DNA of 64,000 nt from Phycisphaeraceae bacterium D3-23 (GTDB lineage Bacteria > Planctomycetota > Phycisphaerae > Phycisphaerales > Phycisphaeraceae). Location of the stretch: positions 992,001-1,056,000 of the forward strand of contig CP114179.1 in the NCBI GenBank assembly GCA_039555135.1, written 5' to 3'. Shown here one piece after another: positions 53,444-60,860 of this stretch. The notes beneath the pieces were generated by a model. The model saw only the letters and a list, made by a program, of their open reading frames with translations. It ran no database searches and was not told where the DNA came from. Numbering within the stretch: the stretch's first letter is position 1; the number at the start of each line of letters is the position of its first letter. A program made the translations under genes and the position numbers.

Positions 53444-54415
53444 ATGCCATCACCACGCTTTCTCGTCTTGATCCTCCTACTCGCCGCACTCGGCGTCCCC
53501 GGCTGCAACACCTCCGGCGGATCGACCGCACCGCCCCCCGCCACGCGCCCCACCATCGACCTCACCGACCCGTCGACCCTCCCCGCCTCCGTCACGATCC
53601 CGCTCACCCGACACCGCTCGTACCTCTTCGCGCGCGGGCAGGTCAACGGCACAAACGCCGGGCTCATGCTCCTCGACACCGGCAGCAACCTCACCCTCGT
53701 CGACAACGGGCTCGCCAACCGGCTCGGCCTCGCCGTCGTCGGCGAAGGACGCACACGCGGCATCGCCGGCACCGCCGACTTCGAGTTCCGTGAGGTCGAC
53801 TCCCTCGCGCTCCACGGCGTCGCCATCCCCAACCAACGCATCGCATCCCTCAGCATGCGCAAACTCACCGGCGGGCTCGGCGTCAGCCCCGGCGGGCTCG
53901 TCGGCTTCAACGCATTCGCCGACCACCCCTTCACCCTCGACTACCCGGGCAACACACTCACCGTCTACCGGCGCGACGCCTTCACACCGCCCCGCGGTGC
54001 CGACCGCGTCGAGCTTAGAAGCTACCGCGGCCTCCCCGCCGTCGTCGCCACCCTCGGCGGCGGGCAGGAAGTCCTCCTCATCCTCGACACCGGCGCCAAC
54101 AACACCGTCTCGCTCCCACGCAACGTCGCCGACTGGCCCCGCATCCTCGCGACCAACACCGCCGGCGCGGGCCGGGCCCGCGGCGTCGGCGGCAGCATCG
54201 AAATCCAGAACAGCTGGCTCCGCCGGCTCGATGTCTTCGGCCTCCGCCTCGCCGACGTCGCCGTCACTTTCGAGCCCCAGCCCCTCGGACTCAGTTCCCC
54301 CCACCACGCCGTCGGACGCATCGGCAGCGAAATCCTCGCCTCCTTCCGACTCACCTTCGACATGCCCAACCGCATGCTCTACATCGAGTTCGTCCCCGAC
54401 GCATCCCACGAGTAA
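53444..54415 (+). CDS. retropepsin-like aspartyl protease lipoprotein with two DTG motifs
   Basis: A 323-residue lipoprotein (LGVPGC with Cys21, an atypical Pro at the -2 position). It contains two retropepsin-like halves: LMLLDTGSNLTLVD (Asp78) and LLILDTGANNTVSL (Asp215). Each is followed by the expected hydrophobic and glycine-rich strands (LGVSPGGLVGFNAFADHPFT; AVGRIGSEILASFRLTFD). One chain with two DTG motifs could form a pepsin-like active site without dimerising. It would act on the periplasmic face of a membrane. It follows two caspase-like peptidases but has its own promoter and is separated by a terminator. Confidence 0.82.
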   Translation: MPSPRFLVLILLLAALGVPGCNTSGGSTAPPPATRPTIDLTDPSTLPASVTIPLTRHRSYLFARGQVNGTNAGLMLLDTGSNLTLVDNGLANRLGLAVVGEGRTRGIAGTADFEFREVDSLALHGVAIPNQRIASLSMRKLTGGLGVSPGGLVGFNAFADHPFTLDYPGNTLTVYRRDAFTPPRGADRVELRSYRGLPAVVATLGGGQEVLLILDTGANNTVSLPRNVADWPRILATNTAGAGRARGVGGSIEIQNSWLRRLDVFGLRLADVAVTFEPQPLGLSSPHHAVGRIGSEILASFRLTFDMPNRMLYIEFVPDASHE

Positions 54416-54437
54416 CCCGAACCCCATTCTTCCCCCC

Positions 54438-54463
54438 ACGGACGGGTTGCTTCAGCAATCCGT
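54438..54463. repeat. palindrome family A, degenerate copy 4
   Basis: acggacgggttgct and agcaatccgt around a TC centre, with a small bulge. Shares the loop-proximal ggttgcttcagcaa with copy 1 (29322-29343). Confidence 0.6.
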
Positions 54464-54566
54464 AAGCCCCCCTAAAAGCCCCGATAACTCACCCGCCCCC
54501 TACCGCTCCGCGCCCACCGCCCGGTCTGCCGATGTCCTACCGACGACCCCGACCCGGAGCGACCCG

Positions 54567-54965
54567 ATGGCCCCCCCCACCTACGAACACACCCGCGCCT
54601 GGAAACAAGCCCTCGCGCTGGTCGCACACGTCTACAAGCTCACCCAGACCTTCCCCGCCGAAGAAAAGTCCGGGCTCGCCGGCGGCATGCGCAAATCCAT
54701 CGCAGCCCTCCCCCTCAAGCTCGCCGACTGCTGGGCACAAGACGAATACGAACCCGCGCTCGCCGCCGCCAGCGCCGGCCACGCCCTCCTGCGCGACACA
54801 CTCGTGCAGGCCCAGGTCGCCTACCACCTCGCCCTCCTCAACAAGCACCAGCTCGCCGACCTCCGCAAACGCACCGCCCGCACCGCCCACACACTCGACG
54901 CCATGCTCGACGACCTCTTCGAAGACGACACCCCCGAGCAGACCACGAAGCGCCAGGCGGCCTAG
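54567..54965 (+). CDS. four-helix bundle protein (S23/23S rRNA-intervening-type)
   Basis: A 132-residue soluble, mostly helical protein. ATG 54567 with GGAG 8 nt upstream starts the conserved YEHTRAWKQALALVAHVYKL, then FPAEEKSGLAGGMRKSIAAL, the hallmark of the 'four helix bundle protein' family (TIGR02436). Despite the old name this family is not tied to rRNA intervening sequences in most genomes and its role is unknown. A reading frame in the same phase runs upstream through the preceding gene, but that is a shadow. A family H hairpin lies 27 nt downstream. Confidence 0.88.
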   Translation: MAPPTYEHTRAWKQALALVAHVYKLTQTFPAEEKSGLAGGMRKSIAALPLKLADCWAQDEYEPALAAASAGHALLRDTLVQAQVAYHLALLNKHQLADLRKRTARTAHTLDAMLDDLFEDDTPEQTTKRQAA

Positions 54966-54991
54966 CACCTCTCACGAAAATCGATGCCCGG

Positions 54992-55020
54992 GCGAAGCCC
55001 GTAGATTCCATCTGCGGGTG
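54992..55020. repeat. family H hairpin after the four-helix-bundle gene
   Basis: cccgtaga / tctgcggg stem (one G-T pair) with the same TTCCA loop as at 40055. No T tract, so termination is less likely. Confidence 0.6.
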
Positions 55021-55077
55021 GCTCCCTGTCTGCGCTGCTAAACTGCCTCGTTTACACCCACCCAAGGAGACACCCCC

Positions 55078-55482
55078 ATGGCAGACATCACCCTCGACCA
55101 GGCCAAAGCCGCAGTCAAAGCCGCGCTCGCAAAATCAGCAGACGTCGGCACGAAGATGGACATCGCCGTCGTCGACGCCGGCGCCAACCTCAAGGCCTTC
55201 GCCCGGGAAGACGGCGCATGGCTCGGATCCATCGATATCGCCATGAAAAAAGCACGCACCGCACGCTGGTTCGACATGAACACCGGCGACATCGGCGGCC
55301 TCAGCCAGCCCGGCGGTGCGCTCTATAACATCGAACACTCCAACGGCGGGCTCATCACCTTCCCCGGCGGCGTCCCCATCAAAAACAGCGCCGGCGAAGT
55401 CATCGGCGCCATCGGCGTCTCCGGCTCCTCCGTCGAAAACGACCATACCGTCGCCCAGGCCGGTGCGGATGCGGTGAGCTAA
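55078..55482 (+). CDS. HbpS/GlcG-like heme-degrading-family protein
   Basis: A 134-residue small protein of the PF03928 (GlcG/HbpS-like) fold. [40 protein letters not shown] (visible as [13 protein letters not shown]), [14 protein letters not shown] and [20 protein letters not shown] are hallmarks. AAGGAG precedes the ATG at a good distance. Members bind heme or act as accessory proteins of glycolate oxidase; the residues seen do not decide between these. No signal peptide, so cytoplasmic. Single gene between a repeat and a B-family palindrome. Confidence 0.87.
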   Translation: MADITLDQAKAAVKAALAKSADVGTKMDIAVVDAGANLKAFAREDGAWLGSIDIAMKKARTARWFDMNTGDIGGLSQPGGALYNIEHSNGGLITFPGGVPIKNSAGEVIGAIGVSGSSVENDHTVAQAGADAVS

Positions 55483-55511
55483 GCCCAACACGCACGGTAA
55501 TCCAAACCACT

Positions 55512-55541
55512 AAAGCACGGCCGTGGCCACGGCCGTGCTTT
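55512..55541. repeat. perfect 30-bp palindrome, family B copy 3
   Basis: aaagcacggccgtgg followed directly by its complement. Relative to copies 1 and 2, the C-G pair at the sixth stem position is an A-T pair, preserving pairing. Confidence 0.85.
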
Positions 55542-55563
55542 CGCATAGCGACATCAGTCAGTC

Positions 55564-56622
55564 TCAAGGGAAAGGAACCCGAGCGCCAGCGACTCCCTCC
55601 GCAACGCATGTCACCTCGATCGGATTCGACACCACAATTCCCGTCACCAAATGCTCGATTCCCAGCCGATCCGCATCGTCGCGATAAGGCATGCCGTCAT
55701 ACTCGTACGCAAGTCGCAGCACGATGCGCCGTCCGGGCTCGTATACCGCCAGCCGACGCCCCTGATGTGCCCCGTTCGTCTGTATCAGGCACAGCACCTC
55801 GCCGGGGAGTTGCATTTCTCTCAGGAACTTCCGCTCGATACCCATCGATCGACGAACGAACTCGTATCGCTCGGTGTACCGGATTTCCTCGCCCGGCAGA
55901 AGCACACGGAAGTTCTGCTCTTTCACATCGTAGAAGATGGTTGCGCCTTGCATCTCGATCAGGTGATCACCATCTGCCGAAATGCAGCGGCTGATCGAGT
56001 AGATCGGGAAGAACAAGGCGAGCGGGCTTTCGCCGCCATTACGCATCGTCACCGTGACCTCGAACGCATCACCCTCACCGACCGTGTCACGATCGAGTGT
56101 CGCCCTGATCCGCAAGGGGGAATGGGTCTCGATCGTCGCGTCCGGGAGACGATCCAGGCTGGATCGGTCGCCGAGCATCTGCAGCGCGAAACGGCAGTCG
56201 TTGTAAACATAACTGTACGTCGTGGTCCGGCACCGCCGGCGAAGCGCGGGGATCGCGGCGGGATCACCGATCGCGCCCAGCGCCAAGGCGTAGTATCGGT
56301 TCTCCTGCTCATGCAAGAGCCCGCACAAACGCTCGACAGTCTCAGGGTGGGCGTCAGCGACGAGCGCCGTCAGGACCGCGATGAAATCCATCTGCTTGAT
56401 CGACGCCTCCGAGCCAAGAGCCGACAGCAGCAGGGTGCGCTCCGCATCGCTCAACGGGCCCTGCAAAGCTAGTCCACCAGCCGTATGAGCGTCATCACTT
56501 CTAGGGGTAACCAAGGCCGTGACTTCGCTTCGCACCTCCAACCGCTTACCCGTCGAGGAACACCCCGCGAAGATCAAGGTGGCGATCAAACCCAGCAATA
56601 GGAGTGCGAAGCGAAGCATCAC
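55564..56622 (-). CDS. lipoprotein with HEAT-like N-terminal part, hypothetical
   Basis: A 352-residue lipoprotein (FALLLLGLIATLIFAGC, Cys near residue 21). Residues about 55-155 have HEAT-like helical pairs (TVERLCGLLHEQENRYYALALGAIGDPAAI-type phrases). Residues about 165-340 are a beta-rich region (LRIRATLDRDTVGEGDAFEV, VTVTMRNGGESPLALFFPIY) resembling an Ig-like fold. Start codons GTG 56622 and ATG 56619 are adjacent; TAAGAT ends 6 nt before the GTG, so the message is probably leaderless. Base composition is a little lower in GC than the surroundings. No recognised family. Confidence 0.75.
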   Translation of the reverse strand: MMLRFALLLLGLIATLIFAGCSSTGKRLEVRSEVTALVTPRSDDAHTAGGLALQGPLSDAERTLLLSALGSEASIKQMDFIAVLTALVADAHPETVERLCGLLHEQENRYYALALGAIGDPAAIPALRRRCRTTTYSYVYNDCRFALQMLGDRSSLDRLPDATIETHSPLRIRATLDRDTVGEGDAFEVTVTMRNGGESPLALFFPIYSISRCISADGDHLIEMQGATIFYDVKEQNFRVLLPGEEIRYTERYEFVRRSMGIERKFLREMQLPGEVLCLIQTNGAHQGRRLAVYEPGRRIVLRLAYEYDGMPYRDDADRLGIEHLVTGIVVSNPIEVTCVAEGVAGARVPFP

Positions 56623-56628
56623 CGATTC

Positions 56629-56634
56629 ATCTTA
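56629..56634 (-). promoter_or_regulatory. -10 element (TAAGAT), probable leaderless transcript
   Basis: Minus strand TAAGAT, then GAATCG, then the GTG at 56622 and ATG at 56619. Confidence 0.5.
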
Positions 56635-56669
56635 TGCCCTGGGCATCGACGCGCCTACAACGTACTGAT

Positions 56670-57251
56670 TCACCCGTCTAACAACTCCCGCACATCCACC
56701 ACCGCCATCCCCGCCGCCCGCGCCGATTCGATCCCCGGGTCCGCATCCTCATACGCCCGGCAGCGCGACGGGTCCACCCCCAACAACTCGGCCGCGCGCA
56801 GGAACGTCTCGGGGTGCGGCTTGTGGTGTTCGACATCATCGGCGGTCACAATCGCGTCAAAGAGATGCGTCGCCTCAATCGCCGCCAGCGTGCGCTCGGC
56901 CGCCGCACGCTTCCCGCCCGTCGCCACCGCCAGTGGGACCTTGCCGTGGTGCGCGAGCGCGACCGACATCACCGCGTCGATCGGCTTCACCGTATCCACA
57001 TACTCGAAAAATCCGTCGTACTTCGCCTTCACGATCCCGGCGACATCGACTGCCTTGCCCTGCTCGGCCGCGAGCATCTCCACTATCCGCCACGTCGGCA
57101 TCCCGCCGCACGCGTAGAACCGCGTCTCGGGAAACACAAGCCCGTGCGGCGCGAGCACCGCCTGCCACACCACAAAATGCACCGGCATCGTGTCCGCCAG
57201 CGTGCCGTCGAGATCAAAAACCAACGCGTCAACATCAGTCAAAACAACCAA
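56670..57251 (-). CDS. HAD-superfamily phosphatase (beta-phosphoglucomutase-like)
   Basis: A 193-residue HAD hydrolase. Motif I is VFDLDGTLADTMPVHF, motif II is VATGG, motif III includes KPHPETF, and motif IV is AYEDADPGIESARAAGM. The DxDGTLADT-PVH arrangement is that of YqaB/beta-phosphoglucomutase-like sugar phosphatases. The start is not secure: the frame opens with TTG codons at 57251 and 57242 and has no ATG in the right place; GGGAG at about 57254-57258 favours the latter. The true protein may be 3 residues shorter. It lies between a lipoprotein gene and a permease on the same strand. Confidence 0.87.
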   Translation of the reverse strand: MVVLTDVDALVFDLDGTLADTMPVHFVVWQAVLAPHGLVFPETRFYACGGMPTWRIVEMLAAEQGKAVDVAGIVKAKYDGFFEYVDTVKPIDAVMSVALAHHGKVPLAVATGGKRAAAERTLAAIEATHLFDAIVTADDVEHHKPHPETFLRAAELLGVDPSRCRAYEDADPGIESARAAGMAVVDVRELLDG

Positions 57252-57261
57252 ACTCCCATCA

Positions 57262-57287
57262 CGAAGCCCACACTTTCCAAGTGTGGG
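57262..57287. repeat. family H hairpin between HAD and permease genes
   Basis: cccacactt / aagtgtggg stem (57267-57275 with 57279-57287) and flank acgaag, as in the other three copies. No T tract on either strand. Confidence 0.6.
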
Positions 57288-57293
57288 TACCGA

Positions 57294-58772
57294 TCAGTCA
57301 ACAACCGTCACCCCATCATCCGACCCCGGGATCACTTCCCCACACTCCGGGCACACGGCCGACGATGCCCGCAGATCGTACCCGCAGCCCACACACACGT
57401 CGCGCGGGTCGGGCGGCTTCTTGAACACACGCTGCGCGATCCGCTGCCAAAACAAACCCACAACGATCAGCACCAGCCCGGCGATCCAGTACCTCGGCTC
57501 GACCCACCACGCCAGGAACAAACACCCGCCCAGCCCCGCCCACGCAAACGCGCGCGGGTACAGCCGGTCCTCCGGCGGCAGGCGCAGACACGCGAGGTTC
57601 GTGATGCCGTAGTAGATCAGCACCGTAAACGCCGCGAACGACCAGGTTGCCTTGACATCGCCGACGAGCGTCAATGCCGCGATGATCCCCGCCACCAACA
57701 GCACCGCCGGCACCGGCGTCGTCCCGCCCGCATTGACCTTCGCAAACACCCGAGGCATATCCCCTCGCCGCCCCATCGCCAGCGCGACGCGCGAGAGGCC
57801 GAGGATCAGATTGAGCAGCACACCGAGCATCGCGGTGATCGCGGCGAAAGCGATGGCATGCAGCATCACGCCGCCACCGCCCGACCAGCGGACCGCATAG
57901 ATCAGGGGATTGAGCTGCCGACCCTCGGCAAACCGGGACGAGGCATCGAAGCCGACGCCGGAGAGTAGCAGCGCGTATCCAACCAGCAGATAGATCAACG
58001 CTGTTGCGGCAAGCGTCCACAGAATCGCGACCGGGATGGTTCTGCGCGGACTCCTCACCTCTTCACCCAACGTCGCAACCCGCCCATACCCTGTGAATGC
58101 AACAAACATCAAGGCGGTCGCGGGCAGCAAGGCATTGACAATGACGTTCTGGGCGTAATGATCGGAATGCTGGTATTGGAAGCGCACATACTCGAACGGC
58201 CGCCACCAGGGTATCTCGGTGCTGAAGAAAACAAACAAGCAAGCGACGCCGAGCCCACCCAGGGTGACGCTCACCAGCAGGGAGTTCAACAGCGCAGACC
58301 GCCGCAAGCCCAATAGCACAGCCGAGGCAACCGTCACGAGCGCAATCGCCGCAAAAAGCACGGTGATCCACGCGTCAAAGCGATACAAACTCGGGATCCA
58401 ATCCCGATGGAACGTGTATTGATGGTCCAGATAGCCCACCACCCCCAGCGCCGCCGTCGCCGCGCTCGCGCTCTTCGCGCATAGGAACATCCACCCCGCC
58501 GTGAAGCCGAGCTTGTCGTTGAGGTACTTGTAGCCGTACTCGTACGTCCCGCCCGCCACCGGGTGCGCGGCCGCGAGTTGGGCGCTGCTCAGCCCGTTGC
58601 ACAGCGCCAGCACCGCCGCCAGCACGATCGCGACCAGCACCGCCGGGCCCGCGACGCCCGCCGCGATGCCGATCGACACGAACACGCCCGTCCCGAGGAT
58701 CGACCCCAGCCCCAGCAGCACGGCATGGAACAGCCCGAGTTCGCGCTTGAGATGTCCGCCAGCATGAGCCAT
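57294..58772 (-). CDS. APC-family amino acid permease with C-terminal zinc ribbon
   Basis: A 492-residue inner-membrane transporter. About twelve spans begin LGLFHAVLLGLGSILGTGVF (the APC signature) and continue HPVAGGTYEYGYKYLNDKLG, the amine/cation-facing GYGRVATLGEEVRSPRRTIP, and GLSRVALAMGRRGDMPRVFA. After the last span the chain ends with CVGCGYDLRASSAVCPECGE: a four-Cys zinc ribbon of the planctomycetal C-x2-C-GYDLR type. Such a tail on a permease is odd. ATG 58772 is used; TATACT lies 6 nt before it. GC content drops within about nt 58090-58440 (hand count 52% for 58141-58200). Confidence 0.87.
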   Translation of the reverse strand: MAHAGGHLKRELGLFHAVLLGLGSILGTGVFVSIGIAAGVAGPAVLVAIVLAAVLALCNGLSSAQLAAAHPVAGGTYEYGYKYLNDKLGFTAGWMFLCAKSASAATAALGVVGYLDHQYTFHRDWIPSLYRFDAWITVLFAAIALVTVASAVLLGLRRSALLNSLLVSVTLGGLGVACLFVFFSTEIPWWRPFEYVRFQYQHSDHYAQNVIVNALLPATALMFVAFTGYGRVATLGEEVRSPRRTIPVAILWTLAATALIYLLVGYALLLSGVGFDASSRFAEGRQLNPLIYAVRWSGGGGVMLHAIAFAAITAMLGVLLNLILGLSRVALAMGRRGDMPRVFAKVNAGGTTPVPAVLLVAGIIAALTLVGDVKATWSFAAFTVLIYYGITNLACLRLPPEDRLYPRAFAWAGLGGCLFLAWWVEPRYWIAGLVLIVVGLFWQRIAQRVFKKPPDPRDVCVGCGYDLRASSAVCPECGEVIPGSDDGVTVVD

Positions 58773-58778
58773 CGGCGG

Positions 58779-58784
58779 AGTATA
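58779..58784 (-). promoter_or_regulatory. -10 element (TATACT) of the permease, probable leaderless transcript
   Basis: Minus strand TATACT, then CCGCCG, then the ATG at 58772. Confidence 0.6.
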
Positions 58785-58814
58785 GTCCCGGTGAACGAAC
58801 GGGTCGCCTACAGC

Positions 58815-58845
58815 AATAGCCGCGTTGCCACGCAAAGCGGCTATT
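58815..58845. repeat. dispersed repeat family C, copy 4, perfect outer stem
   Basis: aatagccgc (58815-58823) and gcggctatt (58837-58845) are fully complementary; the inner gttgc / gcaaa pair is partly complementary. This is the only copy with both outer arms. Confidence 0.7.
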
Positions 58846-58877
58846 CAATCACTTGCAACTCGCAAAATCCTAACACC

Positions 58878-59342
58878 CTACCGCAGCGCTACCACGCGCG
58901 GCGACTTCAGCATCCCCCGCAGCGCATCGCGCTTCAGCTTCACCTGCGCGACGCGCTGACGCGACTCGGACAGCGCCCGCTCGATCACCCGCTGCACAAA
59001 GCCCGGCGACAGGTCGCGCTTCAGTAAAAACGCATCCGCCCCGGCGCGCAGCAGGTCGGCCGTCAGATAGCCGCAGTCCTCACACGCCGTCGCGATGATC
59101 GGCCGCTGCTCGCCCAAAGCCCGCGCGGCCGCGATGACCTCGCACCCGGTCACCGCCGGCAGCCCGTTATCAATCACTAGCACGTCCGCGCGCAGCCGAC
59201 TCAGCCGACGCAGCGCGACGCCCGCGTCGGGCTGGTGGTGGAACGTGACGTCGTAGGGCGCGAGCTGCGACAGGCACAACTCAAGACGACGCGCGTCGGC
59301 AACATCGGCATCGAGACACAAGATAGACAAGGCGTTGGGCAT
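58878..59342 (-). CDS. stand-alone response-regulator receiver domain
   Basis: A 154-residue protein of one CheY-like receiver domain. The acidic pocket is D11/D13, the phospho-acceptor is Asp58 (VLVIDNGLPAVTG), the signalling Thr is 85 (IIATA) and the conserved Lys is 108 (AFLLKRD). The last 40 residues are a basic helical tail (RQRVAQVKLKRDALRGML) without an output domain. It may be a signalling hub or a phosphate sink; no histidine kinase is adjacent. Lone receivers are common in planctomycetes. Confidence 0.85.
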   Translation of the reverse strand: MPNALSILCLDADVADARRLELCLSQLAPYDVTFHHQPDAGVALRRLSRLRADVLVIDNGLPAVTGCEVIAAARALGEQRPIIATACEDCGYLTADLLRAGADAFLLKRDLSPGFVQRVIERALSESRQRVAQVKLKRDALRGMLKSPRVVALR

Positions 59343-59532
59343 AGCGGGGCTCGCGAGTGCGTTCGTGACGTGACATGCCCCTCCGCCTCCAGTGTACGAC
59401 GCACACCCCGCTTCTCCAAGGGTTTCTCAACCGATTGCGACGGTAGGTGTGAACACGGCCAGTCCCGACGTCCCGAAAAACAAGCCCAAAAACGCTACAA
59501 TCGGCCATCCCACCCTTGGAACCCCCGCCGCG

Positions 59533-60477
59533 ATGAACACGACGCCCGCCCGCCCGATCTGTTGTGCCCTGCTCGCCGCGATGTTATCGGGAGTCGGCTG
59601 CGAGACCGACCCCGCCACGCCCGGTGGTGCAGCCACCAATCCGTCGGGTAACGGACGAGACACCACGCTGCCCACGACGCAATACGCCACGCGCACCACC
59701 GCCGCGGTCGACGCGTTCGACGAGGCGCTCGCGCGCGGGATCGCCGACAACGACGAACGTTTGGCGCTCTTGCAGCGCCGATGGTCGGCGGTGCAACGCG
59801 CCGTCGCCGCGGCGGGCGTCGACCACGAAGGCGCGTTCTACGCCGCGCGCGGCTACTGGCACACCGGCTTCCTGCGCAGCGGCGACTGGTCCTGGCAGCA
59901 GTCCGGCGACCTCGACGAACCCATCGTCATCGACGGCCGCGGCACCGTGCTCATCCAAGGCAATGCCAACGCCGACATCACCGTCAACGACGACGCCGTC
60001 GTCCATATCCTCGGCGACCTCAACGCGTCGCTCATCCTCCGCGGCGCAGGCGAAGTGGTCATCGCCGGCAGCATCAACCCGGCCGGCCACCTCGTGGCCG
60101 GCGGCACGCTCGACCTCTACACCGGCGGCGGCGTGTCGGGACGCATCACCGCCCAGGGGTCGGGGGTCCTCGTGATCGACGGCCCACTCATCGGCAACCT
60201 CACCACCGGCCAGCCGGTCACCGCGATGCACATCACCGGCGACTGCATCGGCCAGATCAACGCGCCCGACGACGCCGCGGCATTACTCACCCTCCGTGTG
60301 GATGGGTACATGCCACAGGCATCGCTCCAGGCCGCGCTCAACTCGGGCTTCACCCGGCTCACCGCGACCATCGCGCGAAGCGATGCACAGCCCGGACTCT
60401 ACCCCGCACACTCGGACACCGAGCCCGCCGGCCGACCGACCTCGCGCTGGGTTATCCACGAACGCGCGCAGCGCTAA
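59533..60477 (+). CDS. lipoprotein with bactofilin-like beta-helix, hypothetical
   Basis: A 314-residue lipoprotein (MLSGVGC lipobox). Residues about 45-110 are helical (AFDEALARGIADNDERLALL). Residues about 135-260 form a regular beta-helix of short phrases (GTVLIQGNANADITVNDDAV, HILGDLNASLILRGAGEVVI, AGSINPAGHLVAGGTLDLYT, GPLIGNLTTGQPVTAMHITG), the rhythm of polymer-forming bactofilins, here outside the cytoplasm. TACAAT lies at 59496-59501 with a 31-nt leader before the ATG. The tautomerase-like gene follows 12 nt later. Function unknown. Confidence 0.75.
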   Translation: MNTTPARPICCALLAAMLSGVGCETDPATPGGAATNPSGNGRDTTLPTTQYATRTTAAVDAFDEALARGIADNDERLALLQRRWSAVQRAVAAAGVDHEGAFYAARGYWHTGFLRSGDWSWQQSGDLDEPIVIDGRGTVLIQGNANADITVNDDAVVHILGDLNASLILRGAGEVVIAGSINPAGHLVAGGTLDLYTGGGVSGRITAQGSGVLVIDGPLIGNLTTGQPVTAMHITGDCIGQINAPDDAAALLTLRVDGYMPQASLQAALNSGFTRLTATIARSDAQPGLYPAHSDTEPAGRPTSRWVIHERAQR

Positions 60478-60489
60478 CGCAACCACGCC

Positions 60490-60843
60490 ATGCCGATCCT
60501 CAACGTCGAACTCGTGACCGACGATGGCCAAGTCCCCGCCGACCTTGCGGCACGCATCGCGGACGCGGCGGGCAACATCTTCGACGCCGAGCTCGGCCGG
60601 GTGTGGGTCAAGCTGGCCGGCACCCCCACCCACTGCTACGCCGAAAACGCTGTACCTCAAGACGAAACACCGCGCCCCGTGTTCGTCTCGGTCCTGCTGT
60701 GGACGCACCCCCCGGCCAACGAATGGGAGCGAACCGTCAAAGCCCTGACCCGCGCGATCGCGCAGTGCAGCGGCCGGCCGACTGAAAACGTCCACCTCCT
60801 GCTCGAACCCGAGGCCCGCGGGCGAATCGCTTTCGGCGGGTAG
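60490..60843 (+). CDS. tautomerase/MIF-superfamily protein
   Basis: A 117-residue protein with the superfamily hallmark Pro immediately after the initiator Met (MPILNVELVTDDGQV), which acts as the catalytic base after Met removal. The chain has the beta-alpha-beta repeat length of the MIF/4-oxalocrotonate tautomerase group, with RPVFVSVLLWTHPP and VHLLLEPEARGRIAFGG typical of the longer members. Substrate not identifiable. It begins 12 nt after the previous gene and is probably co-transcribed with it. No Shine-Dalgarno. Confidence 0.78.
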   Translation: MPILNVELVTDDGQVPADLAARIADAAGNIFDAELGRVWVKLAGTPTHCYAENAVPQDETPRPVFVSVLLWTHPPANEWERTVKALTRAIAQCSGRPTENVHLLLEPEARGRIAFGG

Positions 60844-60860
60844 CGGGTATAGCCGAGCCC

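Noticed and set aside
48371-54415. Anti-phage caspase (gasdermin- or CBASS-type) defence island
   Set aside because: Both peptidases have signal peptides and PPC repeats, and no sensor, gasdermin, nucleotidyltransferase or other defence gene is adjacent.
53790-54965. 391-residue frame joining the retropepsin region to the four-helix-bundle protein
   Set aside because: Its first 260 residues are Ser/Pro/Thr shadow sequence over the retropepsin gene in another phase; the real gene starts at 54567 with a ribosome site.
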